This document shows positions 39,001 to 51,091 of a stretch of DNA of 64,000 bases, one piece after another; positions within the stretch are counted from its first letter, which is position 1; every line of letters starts with the position of its first letter. The DNA lies in contig CM032802.1 in NCBI GenBank assembly GCA_019155185.1, positions 16,642,425 through 16,706,424 on the forward strand. The letters are read 5' to 3'. The DNA comes from Beaufortia kweichowensis. Lineage: Eukaryota; Chordata; Actinopteri; Cypriniformes; Gastromyzontidae. The notes beneath the pieces were generated by a model that made no database searches, was not told the DNA's origin, and worked only from the letters and a program-made list of their open reading frames with translations. The translations under genes were made by a program, and so were the position numbers.

Positions 39001-40356
39001 CTTTGTAGGATTTCTGTGAATTAAAATATACAAACCAGAAGCAATAATACCCAACAAATGAAGAAAAGATAACTCTTTAAAGAAAATGTTCTCATAGACT
39101 GTTATGGATGTGACAATTCTGAAAACATCACTTTACCTGACTAAGAAAAATCATGCTTTAATCATAAACAAATGCTTTATAAACTTTGAGAAAAACTTCT
39201 GTTTTCCTGCCTGCAGGTATTAGAAGACAACGATTACGGCCGTGCAGTGGATTGGTGGGGTCTTGGAGTGGTCATGTATGAAATGATGTGCGGTCGGCTG
39301 CCGTTCTATAACCAGGACCACGAGCGTCTGTTCGAGCTCATTTTAATGGAGGAGATTCGTTTTCCCAGAAACCTCTCGCCTGAGGCCAAAGCCCTGCTGG
39401 CTGGACTGCTCAAGAAAGACCCGAAACAGAGGTGAGACCGGCTTCTCTTTGAGATGTAAAGATGGGCTTCGAGATGTCAGACTCTAAATAATTACTCTGT
39501 GGGTTTTTTCAAGGCTTGGTGGAAGTCCTGAGGATGCCAAAGAAGTGATGACACACAAGTTCTTCAGTTCCATTAACTGGCAAGATGTCCTTCAAAAGAA
39601 GGTAAAGAGTCTCCATTTTGTTTTGGAGATAATGGTTAATTGTGTTGGTAAGTGTTTTTTTTAGAAAATGATGGTGTGTGTGTGTGTGTGTTGTCAGACT
39701 TTACAGGCCTATTCAGATATTCACCCAAAAATGACAGTATCTCAAATAAAAGTGATCAGCAGTCAGTGATCGATCTTCAAGACTGTATTAGAAAAGTTGT
39801 TGAAATGCATCAAATGAACACACACATTCACTCTGTCGTCTGTTGTTTCTACAGCTCATCCCTCCCTTCAAGCCACAAGTGACCTCAGAGACAGACACGC
39901 GCTATTTTGACGACGAGTTCACTGCGCAGACCATCACTATCACGCCACCTGACCAATGTGAGTAGCTCAGTCCCTCTGTCTGCATGCAAACACACACGAA
40001 ACACGCTCGTGTGCGTGTGAGATTGTGTTTTTGTCTTTCTGAGAACTCAAAGTGGGGTGAGAAGAAAAAACTCGCTGAGCTGTTAATGTCATAACGGATT
40101 ATTATCACAGCTCATACTCCTTTAGACTGATAATCGTGGACAATAAAAAAAATGACTTCCTGTCTTTCTTTCAACACTGAAGGATGTCAAATAAAATGTC
40201 CTAGCTGCTTTTTGCCATACAATAAAAGCGCCCAACAACAAACCTGATGATGATTTCCCATTCCTTTCATTTTCAGACGACAGTCTCGATGCAGAAGATC
40301 CGGATACACGCACACACTTCTCGCAGTTCTCCTACTCAGCCAGCGTGCGGGAGTGA
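36093..40356 (+). CDS. akt2: AKT2 serine/threonine kinase (protein kinase B beta)
   Basis: Thirteen coding exons: 36093-36138, 36240-36368, 36693-36804, 37455-37596, 37869-38000, 38082-38147, 38234-38302, 38381-38503, 38661-38789, 39217-39431, 39514-39601, 39855-39957, 40277-40356. They join in phase to 1434 nt, 477 residues (human 481). The PH domain starts MNEVSIVREGWLHKRGEYIK. The kinase domain shows the glycine loop GKGTFGKV, catalytic lysine YAMKIL, YRDLKLENL, DFG, activation loop KTFCGTPEYLAPE and turn motif TITITPPD. It ends FSQFSYSASVRE, where the Ser of FSYS is the mTORC2 site. MNEVSI and the SVRE tail point to AKT2 rather than AKT1. AKT2 binds PIP3 at the membrane and relays insulin signalling to glucose uptake and survival. 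The hydrophobic motif has FSQF where human AKT has FPQF. Introns 7 and 8 are very short (86 and 78 bases). Confidence 0.97.
36977..37328. mobile_element. Miniature transposon, CGATTAATCGCGA-type ends, copy 2, 8-bp target duplication
   Basis: Begins TAGAGCTGTCAAGCGATTAA and ends ATTCGTTTGATAGCATTA. The identical 8-mer CATAAAAG flanks it (36969-36976 and 37329-37336), as for hAT elements. The interior matches copy 1 at 14.02 kb. It lies in akt2 intron 4 (numbering coding exons). Confidence 0.88.
38852..39190 (+). repeat. TTATGGATGTGAC repeat family, copy D
   Basis: Three iterations of the core are visible (near 38852, 38950 and 39100). Between them lie AACACACGTTTTTGAATG, ACTTTGTAGGATTTCTGTGA and CCAGAAGCAATAATACCCAA. 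The copy fills most of the akt2 intron before the 39217 exon and ends just short of the acceptor. Confidence 0.75.
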
Positions 40357-43300
40357 CCATCCTCTCCCACTCTCTCACCCTTACCAGCAAAGCAGACGCC
40401 CCGCACATACACACACAAACAAGGACACATGCACCAGCAGCCCCGGCCTCCCGAGGACCGGGATCCAGGCGGGAGTACAGCATCTGTGAGCGTCCTGAAC
40501 GGCCGGTACCCTCCGGCCAGTCCCGCTGTTTCCGGTTGGCTTTTCAACACGCCAATCGCAGCCCGACACTACACAATCCACCAGTCGTCTAATACATCGT
40601 AAAACGGCTGACCCACCAGCAGGTTTCAGGACACAAACACACACTCAAAACACTGGACTACAGGACAATAATCCTCAAATATTCAGCACACTCTAAATCA
40701 GCGTGCGGAGACGAAAGAAATTGAATCATTTGGATATTTTCCCGCAGATTGTTACAGTTTTAAAGCCATATTTCTGCAATCATACAAGTGCTCTTTCTGG
40801 AACTAGCTGTTACCAATAGTGTTTAACTGTTTCGGGTAACGCAGAGAGATAAAGTGCTGTTTATATGCCTGGGCGGCATGTGGAATGCTGGGCGTGCGCG
40901 TGAATCTGTGTGAATGTGTGCCGGTGCGAGCGCTGGAGCGTGCGAACGGATGCGTGTTCTCTATCTACATCTTAAACCGTGTGTCTTTTTTCTGTTTTGG
41001 TTTTGTACATGGGTTAGGGAGTAGAACGGGGGGTGGGATTGATCATGGTTTCCGCGGGGGTTCACACACTATAGATGTGATGATGTTTGTGTTTTAAAGG
41101 GAAGAGAGAGAGAGAGAGACGGCTGTAGCTTGTACATTGGGAGGACACGGTTTATCCTCCCCAACTGAGAATGTTCTGGAGCGGCTTTTTCCAGTTTTCA
41201 TCTGCTGCTCCAAGATTAGTGTATCATACAAACTAAAAATCATGTCGTCATCCTCTCTAGTTTCACAAACGTTGATGTTGAGATTTTAAGACACAAATCG
41301 AGGATTTGAACGTCCTGTTATTTAACAGCAAGAGCTACTGGGTCAGCGTGCCGATCGGCGAGGAACGAAACCGACTGGTTAAAGTAGCATACGGTGGAAA
41401 CTGCTACACCGTTGTCATCGCAGACACTTTTTCATTTCTGCTTTTTCATTAGCGTAGTAAAGAAATCTGTAGGATGTTTGAGAGGAAATGTTCATCTCCA
41501 GATGTGTTTGTGTCATTCTTTGGACAGCAGCTGTCAAGAACCCACCGCTTCGCGTGAGTTGTTACTTTTCTTCGTTTGCCTTTTTAAAGATGCTTTATGT
41601 AAGCAACATCAAACTGTTTCGTTTGTTTTGTTTTATTCCTTATTTTATTGGATCATTTGTTTTTGTTTTGTTCTTCCTTTGTTCACCCACTCCCTGAAAT
41701 TAAATTGTCTTGATAAAATATATATATATAAAATATATATTACAATAGTAAACTTTTGTTTCTTTTGTCCTTGGTTTATACATTTGTGTGAGTGTGTGTG
41801 TGTGTGTGTGTCTGTGACAGGATAGTCTCAGTATATATTTGCAACCAGAAATGAAGTTTTCAAAGGGATATGGCTATTCTTTAAGCATCTCTCCATCAAA
41901 AACATTTCAGAAAGGTCCTCACTGATACAGCAGAAGGGCTGAACCAAAGTGCTTCTGTAAAACTTTGAGCTGCATACTTGGATTGAATTTATGGCCATCC
42001 GTCTGAAAGTGCCGTCTAAGTAGACGGCTCAATAAGTTTTGAGACACGGTCCTATTTGCCTTGAATGAGAAAGGCAGACAGATGACATATGGCTGTGTGA
42101 ATAAATATAATATTGCACCAGACATCATAATGATTGACATGCACACAATTTAATAGTTTTGAACACATTTTTAAGGGGTAAAGATCTTGAATTGGTCTGC
42201 GGTGATGATCTCACCTTTATTCTTGTATATACCTACAGGACAAATCAGCTTTGAAGTGACATTATTTTGCAGCTTTAACCATCGACTGTTCTGTTCTGAA
42301 TGTGATGAACAATCACGAATGTCATCATCGATGCTCACTTTGCTTTTTTTAGTGACGGGGATGAAAAAATTGGGGGAAACTTTAAATATTTATCAAACTT
42401 CAGAGAGACTTGTTTTGCTACCAAGTGCTATGGGTTATGTTTTGCTATTAGGACATTCATGCAAGTAAATTCTTTTACCAAAAACTGTCTGTGTGTCTTA
42501 CTATACACCCAACACTGATATAAACCCAATAGATTTGCAGACGTAATGAGCGTACAGCTTTCGTCCGCCAGAGGGCGCACTGCCGCTAAAACTCGATCAC
42601 TCCCTTCATCCAATTTCATTACTTTAAAAAGTGTAAATTACAATTTCAGGCCCGGCTTTATAAAGTGTAAATTACAATTTCAGGCTGGCTTTATAAAGTG
42701 TAAATTAGTGTAAATCATCTAAAGAAGTATTATAATGTAATAACTTTAATGATTTTGACTTGCCATACAAGTGTTGGCACACCTCATCTGTATAAAACAA
42801 CTGATTTTAGTCTTATTATGATCCTGGTTTGTCCTGAAACCTTCTCAGGGTTTATTTATAATAGGTAATATCTGTAAAAAAACACATTGAAGACCTGGTT
42901 ACGAAACGTCGTTAAACGTGTCCACTGGTATTGTCCTCGAAAATAATGCAACATGGTGACCTTTTGTGACAACCCGCCCCATATATAGAATCAGATGAAC
43001 TACACAACCTATTACAAACCTTTCTGCAACATGCAATCAAATAAAAAATGCATTATAAAACAGCTTGAAACTCCTTTTAAAATCGAGCACTTGTGACAAC
43101 TAGCCCCAGTCTCTTACGAATTAAGTTGGTATATATGAGGCACATACATCCATAGCATGTATTTATTTTATGTAAATGAAATGTATTTTATTTTTTAAAT
43201 GTATTATTATTAATAATTAAAGCTATTATTACCAGTAATAAAAATGCATAATAATTTATGTTATATTTCATTTTAATGTATTTAATTTATTTTAAGGTTT

Positions 43301-43600
43301 GTAGAAGAACAATGTACATTTTTTGAATATCTTTGTATTACTATTTTAAACAACCTGAAAACGACCTTTTAGCATATTTTTGACAAATATCTGTAAACTT
43401 CCATTCGAAATAATCCAAAAGCACGAACAAGAGCAAAGGTTTATTAGGATTGGTCAGGATTGGTCAGTGGTGTTTTTAAGGTGGAGCTTAATGAAGGGTA
43501 ATTAGGAAGCGTTATTAGTGGCACTGGTGTTAATTAGCTGTTAGCATGTCAGTGTGCAGCTGCTGTTTCAGTGCGTGCGGGTGGGTAGCTGCAGTGTCCA
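40357..43600 (+). other. akt2: akt2 3' UTR and akt2-ccnp intergenic
   Basis: No coding exon is recognised. The first 1.3 kb is fairly GC-balanced and is probably akt2 3' UTR. Candidate AATAAA signals are at 42100-42105 and near 43.04 kb, but the true end cannot be chosen. A short tandem repeat lies at 42628-42715. The 143-codon frame at 41394 is T-rich with no family resemblance. Confidence 0.5.
42628..42715. repeat. Short tandem repeat, unit about 36 bp
   Basis: AGTGTAAATTACAATTTCAG followed by GC(CC)GGCTTTATAA occurs twice and begins a third time. The copies are nearly identical. Confidence 0.8.
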
Positions 43601-43608
43601 CGTGAATC

Positions 43609-46600
43609 ATGGCTCGAACTGGGTTTTGTGATTCCAGGCACCTGTTGGACCTCCATATGGTAAGAGTACCAGTGCAACCGCTAAACCCTTTAACAACCTT
43701 GTCAAAATTAAAAGTATAACCATTTTGTATAGTACGTGTACAAATTTTGCAGATAATTGTACATTTCTTAATTTCTGTTTGTAATATTAACTCCTTATAA
43801 ACATAAATTTGATGGAAATCCATCAACGTACCAGTAACTATAAGCTAGTTGTACCAGTTTAGTTAAATGTTTTTTTAAGGTCGTTGATCAACACATTGAG
43901 CTGTCTGCTACTGTAAACTTGGTTTCAAACACTCACTCAAGGGTTTGGCTTAATTAGCAAACGTATTTTTAATGAGCTGTTATTGTAGAATTGTGTATAT
44001 GAATCTGATTGCTTTCGTCTCTATGAATAAAAGTGTTTTTCACTTTAAAAGACTGAGGAAAGACAGCTGCCCCTGAGGACGTGGGCGAACTCCTGTGTTC
44101 TGAGGGGGCGCAGGGTGTTTCCTGAGGGAGAGGAGGTGCGACCGGACCCCTGTTACAAACCTGCACAGGAGGATCGATGGGTAGTTTCAGTTCTCTGGAC
44201 CAGGATGTGACTTTCATGAACCGTTTGTTACATCTGGTCTAAAGAATAGAAAGACAGCCGTTCTTCAAGTGACGTTCTCATCATGCATGTAGTCACAACT
44301 TAGACGTTTTTTTTTTTAAAGGTTCGAAGGCTTCCTATTTCTGCAGAGGATGGGATCATAATGGACTATGCTCAGCAGGATGAACCCACTCCTACAGGTG
44401 GTAAAAAGAACCATTTCTTTCTTTCTTGTAGCATCTAAAGAACCGCTATGAAGAACTTTTCTTGATTAAACCAAAAAAAAAATTTCTGTGGCATCATGAT
44501 GCACTTTTCTTTTATGGCTTCAGTGTTTAAAACTTCTTCAATTTGTTGACATTTGTTTGCAAAATTAAACCGTTGCTTTAAGTTTTAACATCAAGCCGTC
44601 TAACTTGAGGTATCTTTAATAAAAGACAGTGTTCAATTTGTTTGTCTGACTGAAATCGCTTTGCATTTTATGCTTAAATATACTCGCGCAAGTATACGAG
44701 ACGTGTGTGACAGTTCGGCTCTGCACATCTTTCATTTCCTGTCTACTTTTGAAAAAAAACTACAATTTCACATATTTAGTTACTGTGTGTTGTATGATAT
44801 TAGATTTTCATCTGGTATAATGATGTTAATTTTCAAGATATTTAAAAAATAGTTAAGAAATGTATGTTTCATCATCTAGATGTCTATGAAGAAGAGGCTT
44901 TGCTGAAGTATCTGCACAGGTTGCCTGGTCCACCTAGTCTGCGAGAACTGATGCCCGGTCTTCTGCGCAGAGAGGTGGAGGTGGCCATCAGTAAACTGGG
45001 GCTTCTCTATGACAAGACCTACGCTTGGGACATCTTCTCAGACATGATGGTGAGTTTACTCGCATTAGAAGCTGTGGTTGTGTGCTTTTCCTCATGTCTC
45101 TCTCTCGGTCACAGAGAAGTCAACTTCTTTGCACTCTCCCGAACGCTGACCTGCCCAGGCCTTTCACTGACACTACAAGAGCAATCTTAGTGGACTGGCT
45201 CATTCAGGTCCATGTAAGTGCTTAAGATACGGTTTCATATTTTTTTTTTTTTATAATGAGTGGCTGTGGTTTTAAAAGTGGTAGTTTTATTCTGCAACAC
45301 ATTAAATTGATATTGATTATACTAATTGATTTGTGGTTTTGACTATTTTTTTCACTATTGATTCAGTTGGTCGATTAACAAAAGTGGTTGTTTTTCTTTG
45401 TCACAATATGATGCTTTTTTTAAAAGCTCTTTTTATAATAGACATGCTGACATCTATTCAACTAGTCTCTGAATATCTACATTATTAAACCAAATGTTGT
45501 ATTCCTAATTAATCTACTGACGCAAATGAACCCAAAATAACAATCCATGTTGATAATCGAATCGGATGCTTGTTTGCCTCTCCTCAGGAAGTTTTTCAGT
45601 TCTCGGAGGAAACTCTGTATCTGGCGGTGCACCTGTTAAATCGAGCGCTGCGGATCATTAAAGTCTCCATCTCTGGCCTGCAGTTGCTTGGTGTGGTTTG
45701 CCTCTTCCTGGCTGCCAAAAAAGAGGAGTGTCTCTTACCGGAGGTACTCGAGTATTCACACTAAAAGAGAAACATTTGACATAATTTCTAACTTCAGCTT
45801 TAATGAATGATGATGTTTGTTAGGTGTCAGAGCTGTGCTATCTGATGGAGAATGCTTATAGTAAGAAACAGCTGCTGCGCATGGAGAGGAGAGTTTTAAC
45901 TGGACTGAAGTTTGATCTTTACTACTGTCCTCCTCTTCACTTTCTTCTCATCTCTGCTTCAATAGCACGATGCAGTGACAAGGTCAGATAACGTATCATG
46001 ACTGAATACACAATCAAAAAGAAAGGTGAAGGTTCTGTATGGTTCCTTGAAAACACCGTTAACGTTGCAGAACGGGTTCTTTGTAGTGGAAAAGGTCCTG
46101 CAGACTACAAAAAGATAAAGAAGAAATGTGACCTTGAACCACAAAACCAGTCATAAGTAGGACAGGTATATTTGTAGCAATTGCCAACAATGCATTGTAT
46201 GGGTCAACCTTTTTTTTTTCTATGGCAAGAATTATGAATTAGGAATTGGGATGATATGATATTATGTGAAGTTCATGTTCAATGTAAATTTCCCACCCTA
46301 AATCTATCAATATTTTAATTTTTGTGAGTGGATGCAGTACTAAAGACTTCATTTGGACATTTCTCGATTTTCTTAATTTTTTGCCGCCTCAGATTCCCGA
46401 TTTTTAAATTGTTGCATCTTAGCCAAATATTGTCATATCCTAACAAACCATACATCAATGAAAAGCATCAAATGTATAAATCTCAATTTCAACAAATTTA
46501 CACTTGGGACTGGTTTTGTGGTCCAGGGTCACACATGGTTATTTTCTTCTTAAAGTTTTTTTTTTTTTTTTTTGGTAAAACCAAAAAGGTTTTTTAATCT

Positions 46601-47533
46601 CTGTAAAGAAATCTGTAGCATATTTATTACTACATTCTCAGTTTAGTGCTTCTAGTGAAATATAAAATCTGTTTGAAATTGTTTGACTAAACTCATTTAT
46701 TGGATAAAACTGAGTCCCATCCCAAACTTCTGCTATGTGAGCCAATGTTACCGTGTTGGGCTGGTCAACTTTTATCCTTTACACAACTTTAAATGAGTTT
46801 TTTTTGGCATGATAAAGTTATACAGGACAAAATATTTAAATATCAAATCGCATACTTCATTGTTGGGGTGGTGTAATATTGCATTTGAGTTTTCCAAAAA
46901 ATTTTTTTGTATCTGTGCTGTGTTTGTCTTAATACCCCAGTTCACATTTTTATACACCACATGTAATATTAATATTTTCTCGTTCTGTTAGCTTGATATG
47001 GTCTGAAATCTTTGTGTTCAGGTGGTGTGGATGGCACGATACTTGTTGGAGCTCTCTCTCCTTGATGGACCGTGTGTGGTGTATCTGCCTGCTCAGCTGG
47101 CAGGTGCTGCTCTCTGTCTGGCCCGCAGGATCCTGCAGGAAACTCTGTCTCCTGAGGGAGAGACGGCCTGGTGCATTGCCTCCAGTATCCATATAGGAAG
47201 GTTGGGGAAAAATTACTCAATCTGTTCTTCATCATGCTATGATGAGCTTTTGATTAGCCCTTGGCCCTTTCCACAATTCTTCTAAAGCCAAGAGATTTTT
47301 TTTGCCCTGCTAAATCTTTGATCTACATGTTTGTAACTTGATTTCCTTACCGTTGCAGTGAAGCGACTCTCTTCAGTATAATGCAGATCATGGCCGTGGC
47401 AGCAGCCAGAGCAAATGGGGGTGAGACCCGTGCCACCTTTGTCAAGTTCTCCACCTCACAGACCCTCCACGTCAGCATGCACCCAGCCATGAAGACCGTT
47501 CCTGGCCTCCTGGGACTGCCGTGCACCCACTAG
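43609..47533 (+). CDS. ccnp: Cyclin P (CNTD2-type cyclin)
   Basis: Eight exons: 43609-43659, 44322-44397, 44880-45049, 45115-45213, 45588-45743, 45824-45982, 47022-47200, 47359-47533. All phases agree, giving 1065 nt and 354 residues. The cyclin box begins at RAILVDWLIQVHEVFQFSEE, with the canonical Arg and Asp of the cyclin fold, followed by LYLAVHLLNRAL, LLGVVCLFLAAKKEE and LTGLKFDLYY. The second fold includes LPAQLAGAALCLARRIL and a terminal KFSTSQTLHVSMHPA. Position directly 3' of akt2 matches human AKT2-CCNP, which decides the name among minor cyclins. The CDK partner is not known to me. Exon 1 (ATGGCTCGAACTGG) is inferred only from an open frame, a GTAAGAG donor and matching phase. If it is wrong, the ATG at 44361 is the likely start. 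Intron 6 contains a 0.4-kb miniature transposon. Confidence 0.88.
46127..46533. mobile_element. Cyprinid miniature transposon with TGTGACC ends
   Basis: The left end TGTGACCTTGAACCACAAAA and right end TTTTGTGGTCCAGGGTCACA are long inverted repeats (CAGTCATAAG / CTGGTTTTGTGG continue inward). The 407-bp element lies in ccnp intron 6. The interior motifs ATGCATTGTATGGGTCAA and AACAAACCATACATCAATG are typical of a family abundant in cyprinids. Confidence 0.85.
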
Positions 47534-47880
47534 ATTGGGCCAGAAGGGTTTCGGGACGGGGTGCGTGAGAGATACAGCCAGTCAGAAGTATTAAGTTGCA
47601 TTAACTTCAGTTAACTGCAAAGTATACCTGAGAGCTGGTTACTCATTGGACTGAACTGTTATTTTTTATAGTAATCTTATGTCACTTGATGTGTAAAAAA
47701 GAAAATAATTGTCTATTTATGTCCTGACTTTGTAGCTTTTAAGTGTTTATCAATGCTTTTGGTGAAAACTATATATTGAAATAGGTGTTATGGTGTCCAT
47801 GGAATTAAAGCACTTTGAAACATTTAGTGTTTTTAGGTGTTTTCGCAAGTCTGTTTTATAATTGTACAAAATAAAAATGA
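47534..47880 (+). terminator. ccnp: ccnp 3' UTR with poly(A) signal
   Basis: About 340 bases after the TAG there is AATAAA at 47870-47875 with no later exon. A short 3' UTR fits. Confidence 0.6.
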
Positions 47881-48254
47881 AATGTCTGTTTTGGAAAACA
47901 GCAATGGGAATCTTACTCTTACAAGCCTCTCGTGTCACATTTCTCTTTATTGTTTGTAAAACATGTTTTATGTCTGTTGGAGGAGTGGTGCACTTCAATT
48001 GTCACATGACATTTGAACAGAGACCTCGTGCAGCAGGGTTTTAATCAAGTGTTTTGGCCTGTTTAGAAATGAGCTTTCATTTAATATATGCTGCAAAATC
48101 AAACAGAGACTCTCGTTTGCTAACAATGAGAAGTTTGATCAAAGGTTTTCATCATACTGATAGCACAGATGTCAATATTTGGTGGTTTGAATACCCATGT
48201 TTACCCTTAAATGTTTTTGAATCATTTGTTTAAATCACTTTCATAGTCTGGTGA

Positions 48255-48606
48255 AGTGCTGCTTTCAGTATTGTCACATCCATAACAGTCCATATTCATC
48301 ATAAATGGACACATGAGAATTAAAATGACTATTTTATGTTCTTTAAAGAGTCATTTCTTCTCTGTTTGTTGGGTATTATTGCTTCTGGTTTCTACAGAAA
48401 TCCTACAAAATATGTTGCCCAACAAAAGTTTTCTTTTTCGTCACATCCATCCAATGCATGTATATTTTCATTTATTAACATGGATAACTCGTCTTATTTT
48501 GTGATGTCTGGACTGAAATATAAACAGATGGTTCAGTATACTGGTAATAAATACATTCTCTGAGAATATATGCTTCAAATTTTCACATCCATAATGCTGG
48601 AATTAC
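48255..48606 (-). repeat. TTATGGATGTGAC repeat family, copy E (inverted)
   Basis: The reverse complement starts GGGTAATTCCAGCATTATGG, matching the left end of copies B and C. The core appears three times (near 48275, 48439 and 48581, as TCACATCCAT). Also present in reverse: TTCTACAGAAATCCTACAAA and AACATAAAATAG. Confidence 0.75.
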
Positions 48607-48969
48607 CCATATTATGCACATGAAAATGCTGTCATGAACAAATGTAATTTCCACCAAACCAGTGCAAATTCAATTCGTGTGTTGCATGATTTGACAAGTA
48701 TATACCGCTTGATAAAACAAGAAAAAGTCTACATATAAGTACCTATAAGCTCCACATACACATGCACAAACACAATAAATGTATACAATACCATACAGCT
48801 CTGTGCAGAAGGTTAGTCAAGTTCATTTCTGCGCGCACACACTTTCATCTGTAAACTGGATATATAGTGAATGTATTAGCTGTGTGATATGTGTGCAGTG
48901 TACACTCTTGTCTCAGTCTGTCTCTAAGGGAAGAAACTGATTAAAAGGACATTATTTCATTAAGACCTG

Positions 48970-50460
48970 TACTGTATGTGTTACGTGGGTATATAAGCCC
49001 CTCTGACGTCATGTGAAGTTTGTAACTGGCTCCGGTGCACAGTTCTGAACATGTGCGCGCCCGCCTCTACTCGTTCACGCTCACATGTCCGCGCACACTC
49101 TCGCATCTGATTGGCTGAGAGGAGCGCGCTGCGTCATTCCGCCGTGCGAGAACCACGTGGCGGTGTAGTAGAGCAGCTGAGCACTGGCACATTTGAGAGA
49201 CGCGTGTAAAGCGCAATATATCACCCACGAGTCTTCTAGATTCATGACAAAAATGTGTTTGATCCTTTTTTGACTGACATTAAATTAAAAAATAATTCGC
49301 ATATAATTTGCAGTACATGATTATTTGAGGAAAACATTTAATTTATAACTAAATATGATTCTTAAAGATTCTGATTCTTGTGTTTAACTACAATATTAGT
49401 TCTTTTATTAAGAAGAATAACTATGGTTTAAATGTGGTATCTGTAGTAAAACTATAGTCACCAAAAATGTACTTTTGTCTCACAACATGAGCTGTAGTTT
49501 ATCAATGAAATTCGTAGTACAGCTATGGTAATAAAAAATGATAATTATTAGTCCAAAACACATGCTTACTACACCTTTACTATGATAAAATAAAACCATG
49601 GTCATAATAAAACAATTAAGTATATATATATATTAAATATAATAATGAAATATATATAAAAAAAAACATTCAATCATTTATAATAAAGTAAATGTGTTAT
49701 AATATATATTTTTATATAATATTTTAATTATATTTTACAGTATATTAACAAAGCCATGAATTAAACAGCAACAGAATGACATAAACTCTCTATTGGTGCA
49801 TTAACAAATAAAAATTCGGCTTTAATATTTTGATGTTAGTCTTCAAAATCGAGTTTGACACCCCAAATCAACAATAAGAACCATCTATAATACTATTTAT
49901 TTTCACCCTGTTTTGTCACAACACAGTCAGTGGTCAAGATTACAAAACATGAAACACATGGACAGTCAAAACTAGTTACACAAATATGTTGTTGGGTCGC
50001 CACTCCTCCGTACGCTTTTGTTTCGTGTCCATTCAGTCGCGAGCTGTCATCCATCTCGTCCCTCCTCTCCACGTGCCTGCTCACAGGATTGGCCATGCCA
50101 CTGAATCGGTTACGTCACACGCGCTCGCCGGTGGGTTCGACAGAATCTCCTGCCGCTATTGATCGGCGGACGTGTCAATCACTCGTGTGGGCGGTCCTAT
50201 GGGGGCGGGGCCTATCGCAGGTGGAGCTGTCAGTCGGACTCGGCAATGTTGAAGTGAAGGAGTGGAGGAGGTTTCACAGCGCGTGCTGGAGACGAGCAGA
50301 AAAAGTGCACACAGAGGTTATGAGGCTCGTTCACGCTGGGTGGTCGTCCAACATGTCCGCGAGATGACGGGACGGGACAGGTAGTTAGGAGTGTGTGCTC
50401 CCCAAATCTCCATACACTCGGGACCAGGAGCAGTACTGCAGATTGTTAAGGTAGGCAATG
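48970..50460 (+). promoter_or_regulatory. cipc: cipc promoter region and probable non-coding first exon
   Basis: Two GC-rich, CpG-containing blocks (about 48.99-49.24 and 50.03-50.40 kb) are separated by AT-rich sequence. Visible elements are TATATAAG at 48990-48997, a TGACGTCA at 49004-49011, ATTGGCTG (inverted CCAAT) near 49.11 kb, and E-boxes CACGTG at 49154-49159 and 50070-50075. A possible non-coding exon ends near 50450 before GTAGGC. Which block is the true start is undecided, since the coding exon begins only at 52274. Confidence 0.45.
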
Positions 50461-50741
50461 CCGATGAGTGTTTGTTATGGGAATCTGTACTTTATTTGCT
50501 CACTGACATTGATCATGTGTGTAATGGGCTGTTTTGTAAGATCGGCTTTATTTGCACATACCTCAGTACTGATATATCCATACAGCCTGTGTGTTAGATT
50601 TATAGACTGTATGTGGTGTAAACAGGAGGAAGTGCAGACTGTTGTTGTAGTATTACATAACAGCTAGAAGGAGGGAGGGGTCTGTGCTCTCTCTCTCTCT
50701 CTCTCTCTCTGTCTGTCTGTCTCTCTTTCTTGTGGAAAAAA

Positions 50742-50978
50742 GCTTTATTGGCATCATAAAAGAGTCTTTACATTGGCAAAGCACATAAACATTAAATGTA
50801 CTCATTACATATATATATAAAGTCTCCGTGTCATACAGTTTGAATTTGTGTGTGTTGTGGATCGTCCTTTTGTTCTTTCTTTCTATCTGTAGATTCAAGC
50901 TTTATGACATGATAAGAGTCTTTACATTGCCAAAGCACACAAACATTAAATTAACTCATTATATCATAAATATACATG
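50742..50978. repeat. Two tandem copies of a short fish repeat
   Basis: AGTCTTTACATTGGCAAAGC (first copy, 50742-50823) and AGTCTTTACATTGCCAAAGC (second copy, 50897-50978) are each preceded by AAGCTTTAT and followed by ACAAACATTAAAT-like sequence. The copies are about 85% alike by eye. Confidence 0.7.
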
Positions 50979-51030
50979 TTTAAAGAAACAAATAAAAAAT
51001 ATATACAGCTATATAAACCGAAAAATAAAA

Positions 51031-51033
<3 letters not shown>

Positions 51034-51088
<55 letters not shown>
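51034..51088. repeat. (CT)n microsatellite, about 55 bp
   Basis: Uninterrupted CT tract. A shorter one lies at about 50683-50709. Confidence 0.95.

Positions 51089-51091
<3 letters not shown>

Noticed and set aside
41394..41825. A 143-codon plus-strand frame after akt2
   Set aside because: It is T-rich with long Phe/Leu/Cys runs typical of translated 3' UTR and has no splice logic or homology that I recognise.
49930..50367. A 145-codon plus-strand frame near the cipc promoter
   Set aside because: It lies in a CpG-rich promoter block, does not splice in phase to the cipc exons, and has no recognisable motif.
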